Shown here in pieces: positions 43,041 to 52,023 of a stretch of 64,000 bases of DNA. This DNA is from Sphingomonas sp. (lineage in GTDB: Bacteria > Pseudomonadota > Alphaproteobacteria > Sphingomonadales > Sphingomonadaceae). Below the pieces are notes generated by a model. It searched no databases. It saw only the letters and a list, made by a program, of their open reading frames with translations, and was not told where the DNA came from. The translations under genes and the position numbers were made by a program. How positions within the stretch are numbered: position 1 is the stretch's first letter; every line of letters starts with the position of its first letter. The stretch is from the NCBI RefSeq assembly GCF_017745215.1, contig NZ_JAGHZV010000010.1, positions 1 through 64,000 of the forward strand, in the 5' to 3' direction.

Positions 43041-44015
43041 TTGTCGCCGCGAAGGAGAATCCCCATCGTCGGACTCATTGCCCATGCGCCGGTCGACGTC
43101 GTCGCCGATGCCGAGGAAGCGCTGCTCGCCGACTACGGCCTGGCGAAGCTGCAGTGCACGACGATCCCCTATCCGCGCAGCGAGGAGCTCGGCCGCGCGC
43201 TGGGCGCTGGCGCCAGGTTCCTGCCCGGCGGCTGCGGGGCGAACATGGCGGCGGGGCTCGCCGCCTTGGGCAGCGAGGTCGCGGTGGTAGCGCCGTTCGG
43301 GGCCGATTCTCACGGAAGCTTCGCACGCGCAGACCTCGAATCGCGCGGCGTCGAGATCCGCGGCTTCGGCTATGACGGGCCGCATTCGCTCGTCTACACG
43401 CTGATCACCGGCGATCGCGAGCGCACCTTCGCCGACTATTGCCACGGCGTCCCCTACGACCTGGCGGCCGCCGCGCATGGGCTCGACGACCAGCGCATCG
43501 TCGCGATCGACGGATACCTGCTGCTGCGCCTCGGCGTTGCCGACGGCATCCGCGGCTGGCTGGCGAGCGGGCGGCCCGAGGGGCAGGACCTGGTCTTCTG
43601 CCCAGGCGACGTCAGCGTGCTCACCGACGCCGGGCCGATCGTCCGCGACCTGCTCGCCGAGGCGCGGCACCTCGTGCTCAACCGCCACGAAGCCGCGAAG
43701 CTCTTCCCCGGCCTTTCCGACGAAGCGATCGCGGCGATGCTGCGCGAACGCGGCGTCTCGGGCGCGATCACCCAGGGCGAGGCGGGCGCCTTCCTGTTCG
43801 ACCGCACCGGCTCGCTCCATGTCGGCGCGAACAAGCTCGACCGTCCCATCGTCAACACGAACGGCGCCGGCGATGCCTTCACCGCGGGCTACCTCCACGG
43901 GATCGAGCAGGGGTTGCCGCTCGACGAAGTGGCGCGGCTCGCAACGGCCTGCGCGGCGCGCGTGCTGACGATCGAAGGCGCACGGCCCGAGCGGGCGGCT
44001 GAGGTGGTGGGGTAG
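43041..44015 (+). CDS. PfkB-family carbohydrate/adenosine kinase
   Basis: 324 residues as drawn. Sugar-kinase signatures GGCGANMAAGLAALG (about 62-76) and NTNGAGDAFTAGYLHG (about 272-287, base Asp278) are intact, with DGYLLL between. Adenosine-kinase-like proteins of this type are widespread in alphaproteobacteria; the exact substrate is not certain. The start is odd: a TTG at 43041 has no ribosome site, while a good AAGGAG (43052-43057) lies inside the frame 7 nt before an ATC codon at 43065, where the conserved IVGLI strand begins. Confidence 0.88.
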   Translation: MSPRRRIPIVGLIAHAPVDVVADAEEALLADYGLAKLQCTTIPYPRSEELGRALGAGARFLPGGCGANMAAGLAALGSEVAVVAPFGADSHGSFARADLESRGVEIRGFGYDGPHSLVYTLITGDRERTFADYCHGVPYDLAAAAHGLDDQRIVAIDGYLLLRLGVADGIRGWLASGRPEGQDLVFCPGDVSVLTDAGPIVRDLLAEARHLVLNRHEAAKLFPGLSDEAIAAMLRERGVSGAITQGEAGAFLFDRTGSLHVGANKLDRPIVNTNGAGDAFTAGYLHGIEQGLPLDEVARLATACAARVLTIEGARPERAAEVVG

Positions 44016-44044
44016 TCCGATCCGGGATCCCGACCCTGTAAGTC

Positions 44045-44124
44045 GTCATCCCGGCGAAAGCCGGGACCCAGGGCCACGAGCGACGTCCTCTGCAGCCCCG
44101 GGTCCCGGCTTTCGCCGGGATGAC
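44045..44124. repeat. sphingomonad palindromic repeat, copy 8
   Basis: Full element with near-perfect arms, 29 bp after the kinase stop, the same distance as copy 5 from its gene. Confidence 0.88.
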
Positions 44125-44223
44125 GGTTGGAAACCCCAAAACCGTCGGCCAGCTTTACAACTGCCGTTCCTGGTTAACGCCTGTTGACCACCGCAACCCG
44201 CAGGAATCCGAGCCTCACCCTAT

Positions 44224-44241
44224 TTGGCACGCCGGCTGCAT
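44224..44241 (+). promoter_or_regulatory. sigma-54-like -24/-12 element
   Basis: TTGGCACGCCGGCTGCAT has GG and GC 12 bp apart and a consensus TTGGCACG half. It points along the plus strand into 44242-44401, where no plus-strand gene is found. It could be chance or serve a small RNA. Confidence 0.3.
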
Positions 44242-44278
44242 TCCGTAAGGCACCCCGAGCGTTGAACGCTTCATTACT

Positions 44279-44327
44279 GGGCGGGCGTGGCAGCGATCCT
44301 CATACCGGTCTCGCTGCCGGCCCGCCC
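44279..44327. repeat. strong hairpin in the kinase-grxD gap
   Basis: Arms 44279-44296 and 44311-44327 form 16 base pairs (8+8, small bulges) around a 14-nt loop. It lies downstream of grxD on the minus strand and downstream of the sigma-54-like element on the plus strand. A smaller AGCGTT-G-AACGCT dyad is nearby at about 44259-44271. No gene is seen in 44125-44401. Confidence 0.6.
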
Positions 44328-44401
44328 AACCCGGGGTTTCCCGCCACCAGCACCGCAAGGCCCACGCCGAACCAGCGCGCGCCGGCAACCGATCACCGGC
44401 G

Positions 44402-44734
44402 TCACTGCGCCGCGGCGACGCCCTTGTCGGTCAGCAGCTGCGACAGCTCGCCGCTCTCGAACATCTCCATCATGATGTCCGAACCGCCGACAAACTCGCC
44501 CTTGACGTAGAGCTGGGGGATCGTCGGCCAGTCGGAGAAGGCCTTGATGCCCTGGCGAACCGCCTGGTCCTGGAGCACGTCGACGCTCTCGAACGCCACG
44601 TTCAGATGGTTGAGGATCGCGACCGCGCGGCTCGAGAAGCCGCATTGCGGGAACAAGGGGCTGCCCTTCATGAACAGCAGCACGTCGCTCGAATCGACCA
44701 GCCCCTGAATGCGGTCCTGGGTTTCGTCGGTCAC
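44402..44734 (-). CDS. grxD: monothiol glutaredoxin GrxD
   Basis: 110 residues of the CGFS class. Active motif CGFS at 31-34, with FMKGSP before it, [16 protein letters not shown] (about 69-84) and [13 protein letters not shown] after it. These proteins hold and pass [2Fe-2S] clusters together with BolA proteins. The bolA gene is directly upstream (6 bp gap), which fits that partnership. Intact, normal length. Confidence 0.96.
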   Translation of the reverse strand: MTDETQDRIQGLVDSSDVLLFMKGSPLFPQCGFSSRAVAILNHLNVAFESVDVLQDQAVRQGIKAFSDWPTIPQLYVKGEFVGGSDIMMEMFESGELSQLLTDKGVAAAQ

Positions 44735-44740
44735 TTCAAC

Positions 44741-44980
44741 TCACTCCTCGACTGGCGCTTCGGTGGTGAGCTGGAGCGCGTGGAGCACCCCGCCCATCCG
44801 TCCGCCGAGCGCGGCATAGACTGCCTGATGCTGCTTCACCCGCGGCATCCCGCGGAACATCGGCGCGACCACGCGCGCCGCATAATGATCGCCGTCGCCG
44901 GCGAGATCGGTGATCTCGACCCGCGCACCGGGGATCCCGGCGCGGATGAGCTCCTCGATCTCGGTCGCGGCCATCGGCAT
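44741..44980 (-). CDS. BolA-family protein
   Basis: 79 residues. BolA/IbaG fold with the EITDLAGDGDHYAARVVAP strand pair (about 22-40), helix around KQHQAVYAALGGRMGG (with the conserved histidine) and a LHALQLTT end. Forms a complex with CGFS glutaredoxins to control Fe-S cluster delivery. Its stop is 6 bp from the grxD start and its start abuts the zeta-subunit stop, giving the run zeta-bolA-grxD. Confidence 0.93.
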   Translation of the reverse strand: MPMAATEIEELIRAGIPGARVEITDLAGDGDHYAARVVAPMFRGMPRVKQHQAVYAALGGRMGGVLHALQLTTEAPVEE

Positions 44981-45304
44981 TTACTTGGATTCCATCAGCT
45001 GGCGGCGCGCCTCGACGGTCTGCTCCTCGAGCGCGCGGCGGATCGCCGCCTCGTCGATGTCGACGCCCGCGCCCGACAGGTCGCCGAGCAGCTTGCGGAT
45101 GACGTCCTCGTCGCCGGCTTCCTCGAAATCGGCCTGGACGACGGCCTTGGCATAGGCGTCGGTTTCTTCGGGGGTCAGCCCCATCTTGGCCGCGGCCCAC
45201 TGCCCCACGAGGCGATTGCGCCGCGCGGTGATGCGGAACGCCATTTCCTCGTCGCGCGCGAACTTCGCTTCATAGGCCCGTTCGCGGTCGTCGAAAGTGG
45301 TCAT
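44981..45304 (-). CDS. F1-ATPase inhibitor subunit zeta (DUF1476)
   Basis: 107 residues, helical, of the alphaproteobacterial DUF1476 family shown in Paracoccus to be a natural inhibitor of F1FO-ATP synthase. Family sequence is clear: TTFDDRERAYEAKFARDEE (about 2-20), ITARRNRLVGQWAA (about 25-38), and a C-terminal helix ending RRQLMESK. The N-terminal segment is the inhibitory part. In alphaproteobacteria this protein limits wasteful ATP hydrolysis. Directly followed by bolA with no gap. Confidence 0.92.
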   Translation of the reverse strand: MTTFDDRERAYEAKFARDEEMAFRITARRNRLVGQWAAAKMGLTPEETDAYAKAVVQADFEEAGDEDVIRKLLGDLSGAGVDIDEAAIRRALEEQTVEARRQLMESK

Positions 45305-45411
45305 GCTGCGGCTACCCCTGGATTGGTTTCGGCTGTGGATGTTGGAGTTGAGATAGGTGCCATGGTCCGTGCTGGCAATCCCATGGGAGTGCCATCGCCA
45401 GTCCCAAAACC

Positions 45412-45491
45412 GTCATCCCGGCGAAAGCCGGGACCCAGGGCAGCAAGCCGTGTCGCCCGCGGCCCTGGGTCCCGGCTTTCGCCGGGATGAC
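45412..45491. repeat. sphingomonad palindromic repeat, copy 9
   Basis: Full element between the quinone oxidoreductase stop and the zeta-subunit start. The rest of 45305-45508 shows no gene. Confidence 0.88.
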
Positions 45492-45508
45492 GACTGAAGG
45501 GGCGATTC

Positions 45509-46510
45509 CTAGGCCGAGACCTCAACCACCAGCTTGCCGATCGCCTCGCGCGAGGCGAGCCTGGCGATCGCCTTGCCGGCGTCGGCGAAGGCGAAGGTCT
45601 CGGTGACGCGCGGGGCGATCTGGCCCTGCGCCCAGAGGCGGAACAGCCGCTCGATGTGCGCGGCGTTGGCGCGCGGATCCCGCGCCGCAAACGCGCCCCA
45701 GAAGACGCCGCAGACATCGCAGCTCTTGAGCAAGGTGAGGTTGAGCGGCAGCCGCGGAATGCCGGCCGGGAAGCCGACCACGAGGTAGCGCCCCTCCCAG
45801 CCGATCGCGCGCAGCGCCGGCTCGGCATAGTCGCCGCCCACCGGATCGTAGATCACGTCGGCGCCCAGCGGCGCGACCGCGCGCTTGAACAGTTCGGCGA
45901 CTTCCTTCGATTGGTCCTTGTCGAAGGGGCCACGCGGATAGACGATCGTCGCGTCCGCGCCCGACGCCTTGGCCGCCGCTGCCTTCGCCTCCGACGAGAC
46001 CGCCGCGACCACCTTGGCGCCGAACGCCTTGCCGAGCTCGATCGCGGCCAGCCCCACGCCGCCCGCGGCGCCGAGCACGAGCAGCGTCTGCCCCTGCTTC
46101 AGATGCCCACGGTCGAGCAGCGCGTGGATGGTGGTGCCATAGGTCATTACCAGCGACGCCCCCTCGGCGAAGCTGTGCGCCTCGGGCAGGCGGATCAGCC
46201 GCGCCGCCTCCACCGCGATCTTCTCGGCGAGCCCGCCGTGGCCGGTGACTGCGATCACCCGGTCGCCCGGCGCCCAGCCCTCGACCCCCGCGCCGACGCT
46301 CTCGACCACGCCGGCGAACTCGCTCCCCGGCGCGAAGGGGCGCTGCGGCTTGAACTGGTATCTGTCCTCGATGATCAGCACGTCGGGATAGTTGATCGAG
46401 CAGGCCCTGACCGCGACCACCACCTGCCCCGGCGCCGCGACCGGATCGGGAACCTCCTCGAGGCTTAGAGTCTCAGGTCCGCCCGCTTCCTTCGACAGCA
46501 ACGCCTTCAT
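45509..46510 (-). CDS. NADPH:quinone oxidoreductase family protein (MDR)
   Basis: 333 residues of the medium-chain dehydrogenase superfamily, without zinc ligands. Visible are [13 protein letters not shown] (about 36-48), [13 protein letters not shown] (about 60-72), the nucleotide loop [14 protein letters not shown] (about 143-156), and the [14 protein letters not shown] segment after it. The enzyme probably reduces quinones or enals with NADPH. The ATG at 46510 lies inside the leuD 3' end (38-bp overlap on the same strand, other frame), so it trails the leu genes. Confidence 0.9.
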   Translation of the reverse strand: MKALLSKEAGGPETLSLEEVPDPVAAPGQVVVAVRACSINYPDVLIIEDRYQFKPQRPFAPGSEFAGVVESVGAGVEGWAPGDRVIAVTGHGGLAEKIAVEAARLIRLPEAHSFAEGASLVMTYGTTIHALLDRGHLKQGQTLLVLGAAGGVGLAAIELGKAFGAKVVAAVSSEAKAAAAKASGADATIVYPRGPFDKDQSKEVAELFKRAVAPLGADVIYDPVGGDYAEPALRAIGWEGRYLVVGFPAGIPRLPLNLTLLKSCDVCGVFWGAFAARDPRANAAHIERLFRLWAQGQIAPRVTETFAFADAGKAIARLASREAIGKLVVEVSA

Positions 46511-47102
46511 GACCGTTCCCCGCCAGCATCCACGGCCGCGCCGCGGCGACGCCCGCTTCATAGTTCGAAATCGCGGTATCTCTTGCCAGCGTGATGCCGA
46601 CCTCGTCCAGCCCGCGCATCAGGCATTCGCGGCGGAACGGGTCGAGCTCGAACGGGAACCGGTCCTGATAGGCGGTGGTGACGGTCATCGTCTCGAGGTC
46701 GACGGTGATCTCGTCGGTTTTCGCGACCTCCACCAGCCGGTCAATCGCTTCCTGCGGCAGCACCACCGGCACGATGCCGTTCTTGAAGGCGTTGCCCGAG
46801 AAGATGTCCGAGAAGCTCGGCGCGATCACGGCCTTCACCCCCATGTCGGCGAGCGCCCAGGCGGCATGCTCGCGGCTCGAGCCGCAGCCGAAATTCTCGC
46901 CCGCGACGAGCACCGGTGCGCCGGCGTAGCGCGGATCGTCGAAGAGGTTGCCGGGCTCGGCGCGCACCGTCTCGAAGGCGCCCCTGCCCAGCCCCTTGCG
47001 GCTGGTGGTCTTGAGCCAGTGCGCGGGGATGATCACGTCGGTGTCGACGTTCTTCGCGCCCCAGGGATAGGCACGGCCGGAGACCTGGGAGACGGGGTCC
47101 AT
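46473..47102 (-). CDS. leuD: 3-isopropylmalate dehydratase small subunit
   Basis: 209 residues. Small (swivel) subunit of isopropylmalate isomerase in leucine synthesis. Family segments: [15 protein letters not shown] (about 18-32), [20 protein letters not shown] (about 64-83), and [18 protein letters not shown] (about 95-112). The C-terminus is about normal. Downstream of leuC with a small membrane-type gene and a truncated palindromic repeat in between. Confidence 0.96.
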   Translation of the reverse strand: MDPVSQVSGRAYPWGAKNVDTDVIIPAHWLKTTSRKGLGRGAFETVRAEPGNLFDDPRYAGAPVLVAGENFGCGSSREHAAWALADMGVKAVIAPSFSDIFSGNAFKNGIVPVVLPQEAIDRLVEVAKTDEITVDLETMTVTTAYQDRFPFELDPFRRECLMRGLDEVGITLARDTAISNYEAGVAAARPWMLAGNGHEGVAVEGSGRT

Positions 47103-47140
47103 CAGCGGGAAACTCCTGTGCGGGGCGAATGCCAATCGCC

Positions 47141-47167
47141 GTCATCCCGGCGAAAGCCGAGATGACG
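47141..47167. repeat. truncated palindromic repeat
   Basis: Only one outer half remains (GTCATCCCGGCGAAAGCC then GAGATGAC), collapsed into a short hairpin, just before leuD. Probably a deletion derivative of the full element. Confidence 0.75.
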
Positions 47168-47190
47168 GACTATTTTTGTCGATACCGGCT

Positions 47191-47340
47191 TCAGTCGAGC
47201 GCAGCGACGCGGTCGTCGGCGGCCCTGGTCTTGCCCGCGGGGGCTTCCTTCGCGTCCATGCGCTGCGTGGTGGCCGCATAGGCCGCCGCGAGGCCGCTCA
47301 GAATCGTCCCGACGATCAACACCACGAGCGCCCGCTTCAT
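47191..47340 (-). CDS. 49-residue secreted or membrane microprotein between leuC and leuD
   Basis: 49 codons with an AGGGGG ribosome site about 8 nt before the ATG. The N-terminus MKRALVVLIVGTILSGLAAA is a membrane helix or signal peptide with positive start; the rest is short and polar (QRMDAKEAP...RVAALD). It sits in the same direction and 24 bp after the leuC stop, so it is in the leu transcript. Function unknown. Confidence 0.6.
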   Translation of the reverse strand: MKRALVVLIVGTILSGLAAAYAATTQRMDAKEAPAGKTRAADDRVAALD

Positions 47341-47364
47341 ACGCATCCCCCTGTGCCGCCGCCC

Positions 47365-48804
47365 TCACGACTTCGAAGCCATGAGTTCCCTGACGTCGGT
47401 CAGCTTCCCCGTCACCGCCGCGGCCGCGGCCATTGCCGGCGACACGAGGTGAGTCCGTGATCCCGGACCTTGTCTTCCTACAAAATTCCGGTTCGAAGTT
47501 GAAGCGCAACGTTCGCCGGCCGGCACCTTATCGGGATTCATTGCCAGGCACATCGAGCAACCGGGCTCACGCCATTGGAATCCGGCCTCTTTGAAGATGC
47601 GATCGAGCCCCTCGGCCTCGGCCTGGCGCTTGACCAGTCCCGATCCGGGAACGACCAGCGCCTGGCGGATTCGATCCGCGACATGCCGCCCCTCGACCAC
47701 CGCCGCGGCGGCGCGCAGGTCCTCGATCCGCGAATTGGTGCACGAGCCGATGAAGACATGCTCGATCGGAATGTCCTGCATCGCGGTGCCCGCGGCGAGG
47801 CCCATGTAATCGAGCGACTTCTGCGCGGCGACGCGCTTCGAAGGATCGGCGAAGCTCTCGGGATCGGGAACGATGCCGGTGATCGCCACGACATCCTCGG
47901 GGCTGGTGCCCCAGGTGAGCGACGGCGCGATATAGGTCGCGTCGAGCGTGACCGTGCGGTCATAGGCCGCGCCCGGATCGCTGGCCAGGGAGCGCCACCA
48001 CGCCACCGCCTGGTCCCAGTCCGCCCCCTTCGGCGCCATCGGGCGGTCCCGGAGATAGGCGAAGGTCGTGTCGTCGGGCGCGATCAGCCCGGCGCGCGCG
48101 CCGCCCTCTATCGACATGTTCGAGACGGTGAGCCGCCCCTCGACCGACATCGCGCGGATCACTTCGCCGGTGAATTCGATCACATAGCCGGTGCCGCCCG
48201 CTGCACCGATCCTGCCGATGATCGCAAGGATCACGTCCTTGGGGCTCACGCCATAGCCGAGCGAGCCGTCGACGCGGACTTCCATCGTCTTCGACTGGCG
48301 CAGCAGCAGCGTCTGCGTCGCCAGCACATGCTCGACTTCGCTGGTGCCGATGCCGAAGGCCAGCGCCCCCAGCGCGCCGTGCGCCGAGGTGTGGCTGTCG
48401 CCGCAGACGAGCGTGGTGCCCGGCAGCGTGAAGCCCTGCTCGGGCCCGATGACATGGACGATGCCCTGCTCGGGCGCGGTCGCGTCGATATAGCGGATGC
48501 CGAACTCGGCGGTGTTGGACCGGAGCGCCGCGAGCTGGTTCGCGCTCTCCGGGTCGGCGATCGGCAGGACATGGCCCGCCGCATCGACTCGCGCGGTGGT
48601 CGGCAGGTTATGGTCGGGCACCGCAAGCGTAAGGTCCGGGCGGCGAACCCCGCGGCCATTGGCGCGAAGCGCGTCGAACGCCTGCGGGCTGGTGACTTCA
48701 TGGACCAAGTGTCGATCGATATAGACCAGGCACGTCCCGTCGTCGCGGCGCTCGACGACGTGCGCGTCCCAGATCTTTTCGTAGAGAGTCTTCGGGTTCG
48801 CCAT
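47365..48804 (-). CDS. leuC: 3-isopropylmalate dehydratase large subunit
   Basis: 479 residues. Aconitase-family large subunit with a [4Fe-4S] cluster bound by Cys355 (GSCTNSR), Cys416 and Cys419 (GCSMC). [15 protein letters not shown] (about 30-44), [14 protein letters not shown] (about 132-145) and [10 protein letters not shown] (about 445-454) are all present. Pairs with LeuD downstream. The leader upstream (48805-48856) is short, and I see no attenuator there. Confidence 0.97.
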   Translation of the reverse strand: MANPKTLYEKIWDAHVVERRDDGTCLVYIDRHLVHEVTSPQAFDALRANGRGVRRPDLTLAVPDHNLPTTARVDAAGHVLPIADPESANQLAALRSNTAEFGIRYIDATAPEQGIVHVIGPEQGFTLPGTTLVCGDSHTSAHGALGALAFGIGTSEVEHVLATQTLLLRQSKTMEVRVDGSLGYGVSPKDVILAIIGRIGAAGGTGYVIEFTGEVIRAMSVEGRLTVSNMSIEGGARAGLIAPDDTTFAYLRDRPMAPKGADWDQAVAWWRSLASDPGAAYDRTVTLDATYIAPSLTWGTSPEDVVAITGIVPDPESFADPSKRVAAQKSLDYMGLAAGTAMQDIPIEHVFIGSCTNSRIEDLRAAAAVVEGRHVADRIRQALVVPGSGLVKRQAEAEGLDRIFKEAGFQWREPGCSMCLAMNPDKVPAGERCASTSNRNFVGRQGPGSRTHLVSPAMAAAAAVTGKLTDVRELMASKS

Positions 48805-48856
48805 GCGGGGCGATCTAGTCGAATCGTGCGCCGGGGCAAGGCTTTCGGTAATTTTC

Positions 48857-49183
48857 CTAGGCCGCGGGCGTCTGGCGCGTGAGGCGCGCGTAGATCGTCC
48901 AGAAGGTCGCCGCGCCCGCGACCACCATCAGCGCGGACAGCCATTCCGCCTCGCCCACCTTGCCCGCGCTCGCCGCCGCCGCGAGCGCGAAGGCGACCGC
49001 GAGGATGCCGGAGAGCTTCGACGTGAAATAGAGCAGCGCCACCCAGCGCGCCTCCGCGATCCGATCGAGCCGGTGCTTCTGCGGCAACAGGATGAAGACC
49101 GGGCCGAGCTTGAGCGCGGCGAAGACCAGCGTCGCGACGGTGAAGATCTGCGGCAGGCCGTCGAGCCGCGCGGGAATCATCAT
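48857..49183 (-). CDS. three-helix membrane protein
   Basis: 108 residues with three membrane segments (about 12-33, 46-71 and 82-98) and no catalytic motif. Its start overlaps the stop of the upstream diheme cytochrome by 4 bp (ATGATGA), so it is translated with that gene. It might anchor or assist the cytochromes; function unknown. Confidence 0.7.
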   Translation of the reverse strand: MMIPARLDGLPQIFTVATLVFAALKLGPVFILLPQKHRLDRIAEARWVALLYFTSKLSGILAVAFALAAAASAGKVGEAEWLSALMVVAGAATFWTIYARLTRQTPAA

Positions 49184-50022
49184 GGCTTGGCTTCCTTCGA
49201 CAGATAGGCGTGGATCACGGCGATCTCCGAGTCGCTCAGCGCGTGGAGATTCTCCTTGGCGATCGTCCCCATGAAGCCGGAGTCGCGCCCGCCCGCGCCG
49301 ACGCCGGTGTGCAGCAGCCGCTGGAAATCGGGGAGCGAATAGGAAGCCGCGACCGGCGCGAGCGCGGGGACCTTGTTGCCGTCGTGCACCTGCGCTTCCT
49401 GGAGCTTGTGGCATTCGGAACAGAGCGCCAGCGTGAAATAGCGGCCGGGATCGGCGGGGCGCGCCGGCGGCCCCACGTCGCCGACCTCGAAGCTCGGGCG
49501 CAGCGCGCCGGTGACGATCTGCCAGCGGCCGAGCGGGCCGAACCATGTCGACGCAATCACGTCGTCGGACGCGGGCTTCAAGGTGCGGACCCAGGCGATG
49601 ATCCGGCCGACATCGTCGTCGGCGAGGTTCGCCATCGACCAGGCGGGCATGATGAAGACGCTGCTGCCGTCCTTGCGCAGCCCGTGGCGGATCAGCCGGG
49701 CGAACTCGGCGTCCGAATAGCCGGCCGCAGTGCGCGCGAGCGCGGGCGGGGCGATCTGGCCGAAGGTCCAGTCGACCGGCGTCCACACCGCGCCCTTGCC
49801 CTCGCCGTGGCAGCTCCTGCAGCCGACCAGCGTGGCGAGCCGCGCGCCTTCGGCGACCGAGGCAGCGTCGTGCGGGACGGGCACGGGGCGCAGCGCCGCC
49901 TCATGGCCGCGGCGGATCGTCCATTCGGACGCGGCGAGCAGCGCCAGGCAAGCGATCGCAACGATCAGAAAAAGCGATCCGAGCGGCCGCATCCACATGC
50001 GCGACCAACCCAACCCCCGCAT
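49180..50022 (-). CDS. membrane-anchored diheme cytochrome c, copy 2
   Basis: 280 residues. One N-terminal helix (about 14-32), not clearly cleavable, followed by two class-I cytochrome c domains with CRSCH (Cys68-His72) and CSECH (Cys201-His205). Each has a downstream methionine candidate (FIMPAWS; GFMGTIAKE). Paralogue of the next gene upstream. Likely moves electrons in the periplasm for a dehydrogenase or oxidase that is not in this window. GGGAGGGG precedes the ATG. Confidence 0.88.
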   Translation of the reverse strand: MRGLGWSRMWMRPLGSLFLIVAIACLALLAASEWTIRRGHEAALRPVPVPHDAASVAEGARLATLVGCRSCHGEGKGAVWTPVDWTFGQIAPPALARTAAGYSDAEFARLIRHGLRKDGSSVFIMPAWSMANLADDDVGRIIAWVRTLKPASDDVIASTWFGPLGRWQIVTGALRPSFEVGDVGPPARPADPGRYFTLALCSECHKLQEAQVHDGNKVPALAPVAASYSLPDFQRLLHTGVGAGGRDSGFMGTIAKENLHALSDSEIAVIHAYLSKEAKP

Positions 50023-50039
50023 CGCCCGCCCCTCCCTCG

Positions 50040-50891
50040 CTATTTCGCTTGCTTGGCGGCTTCCCGCTTCAGATAGTCCTGGATCGCAACGATTTCGGCG
50101 TCGCTCAGCGCAACGAAATTCTCTTTCGCGACCACCGACATGAGGCCAAGCTTCCGGTTCCCCATCGCGACGCCGGTATGCAGCAGCGTCCGAAAGGCAA
50201 TGGGATCGTAGCTTGCCGCCACCGGCGCGAGCGCCGGCGCCGTCCCGGAACCGTCGGGAGCCGGGCGCGGCTCGTCGAGCGCGTGGCATTCCGAGCAGAC
50301 CGCATCATAATAATAGCGCCCAAGGTCGGCGGGCCGCTGCTTGGGCGCCACGGTACCGATCTGGTAACTTGGCGGCACTTGGCCGCTGAGCAGCATGACC
50401 CGCCCGAGCGGGCCGAAGCCGGTGTCGCGAGTCACGTCCTTCGGTGCCGGCCTGAGCGTGCGGATCCACGCGATCAGCTTGCCGAGATCGTCGTCCGCGA
50501 TGTTGCGATGCGCCACCGTGGGCATGATGAAGAGCGAGGTTCCGTCCTTGCGGATACCGTGCCGGATCAAGCGCCCGAGCTCTGCGTCCGAATAGCTCGC
50601 AACCTTGCGCGCGAGCCCCGGCGGTGCAATCGTCGCGACGAACCAGGGAGGATCGTTCCACACACTTCCGGCGGCATCGTCACCGTGGCAGCCGCGACAC
50701 CCTTCGATCTTCGCGATACGGGCGCCTTCGGCAATCGATGCGGCATCTTTCGGCACCGACACTTGCACCAGATCCGCTTCGTGGGTGCGGCGGATCGCCC
50801 ATTCGGACGCGCCGTAGAGCACCACCAACGCCAACAGGACGATCGCACCCAGCCCGATCGCGACACGCTTCAAGATCCGCATTCCCGCCAC
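50040..50891 (-). CDS. membrane-anchored diheme cytochrome c, copy 1
   Basis: 283 residues. N-terminal helix (about 10-28), CRGCH (Cys65-His69) and CSECH (Cys199-His203), with FIMPTVAHRN and GLMSVVAKEN as probable methionine ligands. Half or more of the residues match copy 2 by eye, so the two arose by tandem duplication. ATG 50882 (MRILKRV) is an alternative start. First of three co-directional genes. Confidence 0.88.
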   Translation of the reverse strand: MAGMRILKRVAIGLGAIVLLALVVLYGASEWAIRRTHEADLVQVSVPKDAASIAEGARIAKIEGCRGCHGDDAAGSVWNDPPWFVATIAPPGLARKVASYSDAELGRLIRHGIRKDGTSLFIMPTVAHRNIADDDLGKLIAWIRTLRPAPKDVTRDTGFGPLGRVMLLSGQVPPSYQIGTVAPKQRPADLGRYYYDAVCSECHALDEPRPAPDGSGTAPALAPVAASYDPIAFRTLLHTGVAMGNRKLGLMSVVAKENFVALSDAEIVAIQDYLKREAAKQAK

Positions 50892-50926
50892 CCCTCGGAA
50901 ACCCCGGCGGCGCTATGCCAGACTCG

Positions 50927-51886
50927 TTATGGCCCCGCCACTTCTTTCGGGGAGACATAGCTCGGGTCATGTGCGAAGGGCAGCGGCGCATCTTCACGCA
51001 AGGCATTGAGCAAGCTCGCGAAATCCGTCTCGCAGCGAAATCCCGTCGCGCGCTCGGCAAGGCTCGCGTCATAGACGCGGCCGATGCTCGCGGGCAGCCT
51101 CCAGCCGCGCGCGGCGTAAAGCTCGGCCGCATCTGGGAAATGGCGCGCGATCACGGCGGGCGCGTCGTGCTTGAGCTCCGCGCAATCTTCGCGCGCGAAC
51201 GGCGTCGGCGCCGAGACGATGAAATTGCCGAACCCGATCTCGGGCGCCTTCTCAAGCGCGACGATATGGGCGCGCGCGGCGTCCTCCACCGTCAGCCGGC
51301 GGTGGAGCAGCTCGTTCGCCTTCATATTCTCGCCGTGGAGGCTGCGGTGCGTGTCGTCGTCCTCGGGGAAGAAGCGACTCGTTCGCAACACGACCGTCGC
51401 GAGCCCGCCTTCGAGCCACGCCAGCCGGCACAATCCCTCGGCGGCGTACTTCGTCACGCCATAGATGTTGCGCGGTTCGATCGGCCCGCTCGTCTCGTCG
51501 AGCCACACCGCGGCGTCGCCCGCTTCGTCGCGGATCGCCTGGCTGATCATCAGCGACGTCGTCGAGGTGAAGACGAAGCGGTCATGCCCCGCCGCGCGCG
51601 CCGCGTCGAGCAGATTGAGCGTGCCGCTCACATTGACGTCGATGAAGGTCTGGGCGGAATAGCGAACGATATCAGGCTTGTGCAACGCGCCGCCATGGAT
51701 CACCGCTTCGATCCCGCGCTCGCCGAAGATACGGTCGACCAGCGCGCGATCGGCGACCGATCCGATCACGTCGGTGTCGGCGCCGGCAGCGACGTCGAGG
51801 CCGGTCACCGCATGCCCCCGCGCACGCAGCATCGGCGCGAGGAAGCGCCCGAGCCAGCCCGACGATCCAGTGAGAAGAATTCGCAT
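50927..51886 (-). CDS. NAD-dependent epimerase/dehydratase
   Basis: A 319-residue extended SDR. Rossmann motif TGSSGWLG (about 6-13), the STTSLM strand with the catalytic serine or threonine, and YGVTK (Tyr and Lys of the active site, about 141-145). The C-terminal half carries RTSRFFPEDDD and RRLTVEDAARAHIVALE, features of sugar epimerases/dehydratases. Substrate unknown. An inverted repeat upstream may regulate it. Confidence 0.88.
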   Translation of the reverse strand: MRILLTGSSGWLGRFLAPMLRARGHAVTGLDVAAGADTDVIGSVADRALVDRIFGERGIEAVIHGGALHKPDIVRYSAQTFIDVNVSGTLNLLDAARAAGHDRFVFTSTTSLMISQAIRDEAGDAAVWLDETSGPIEPRNIYGVTKYAAEGLCRLAWLEGGLATVVLRTSRFFPEDDDTHRSLHGENMKANELLHRRLTVEDAARAHIVALEKAPEIGFGNFIVSAPTPFAREDCAELKHDAPAVIARHFPDAAELYAARGWRLPASIGRVYDASLAERATGFRCETDFASLLNALREDAPLPFAHDPSYVSPKEVAGP

Positions 51887-51899
51887 CAAGGCCCCGTGT

Positions 51900-51936
51900 T
51901 GCGAACGATTCACAGATTTTCTGCGAATGGTTCGCA
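51900..51936. promoter_or_regulatory. TGCGAAC dyad upstream of the epimerase
   Basis: TGCGAAC (51900-51906) and GTTCGCA (51930-51936) form a 7-bp inverted repeat, spaced about three turns, in a low-GC stretch 14 bp before the epimerase start. Possible operator. Confidence 0.4.
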
Positions 51937-51987
51937 GGAATTGTGGTTGAATCCCCTCCCCGGCACGCCCCTCGCCCTACTCAAACC

Positions 51988-52013
51988 CTCATCCCGGCGA
52001 AAGCAGGGATGAG
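51988..52013. repeat. truncated palindromic repeat
   Basis: CTCATCCCGGCG...CAGGGATGAG keeps only one outer half folded into a short hairpin, with one base changed in each arm relative to the standard element. Confidence 0.65.
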
Positions 52014-52023
52014 GGCGGGAGGG

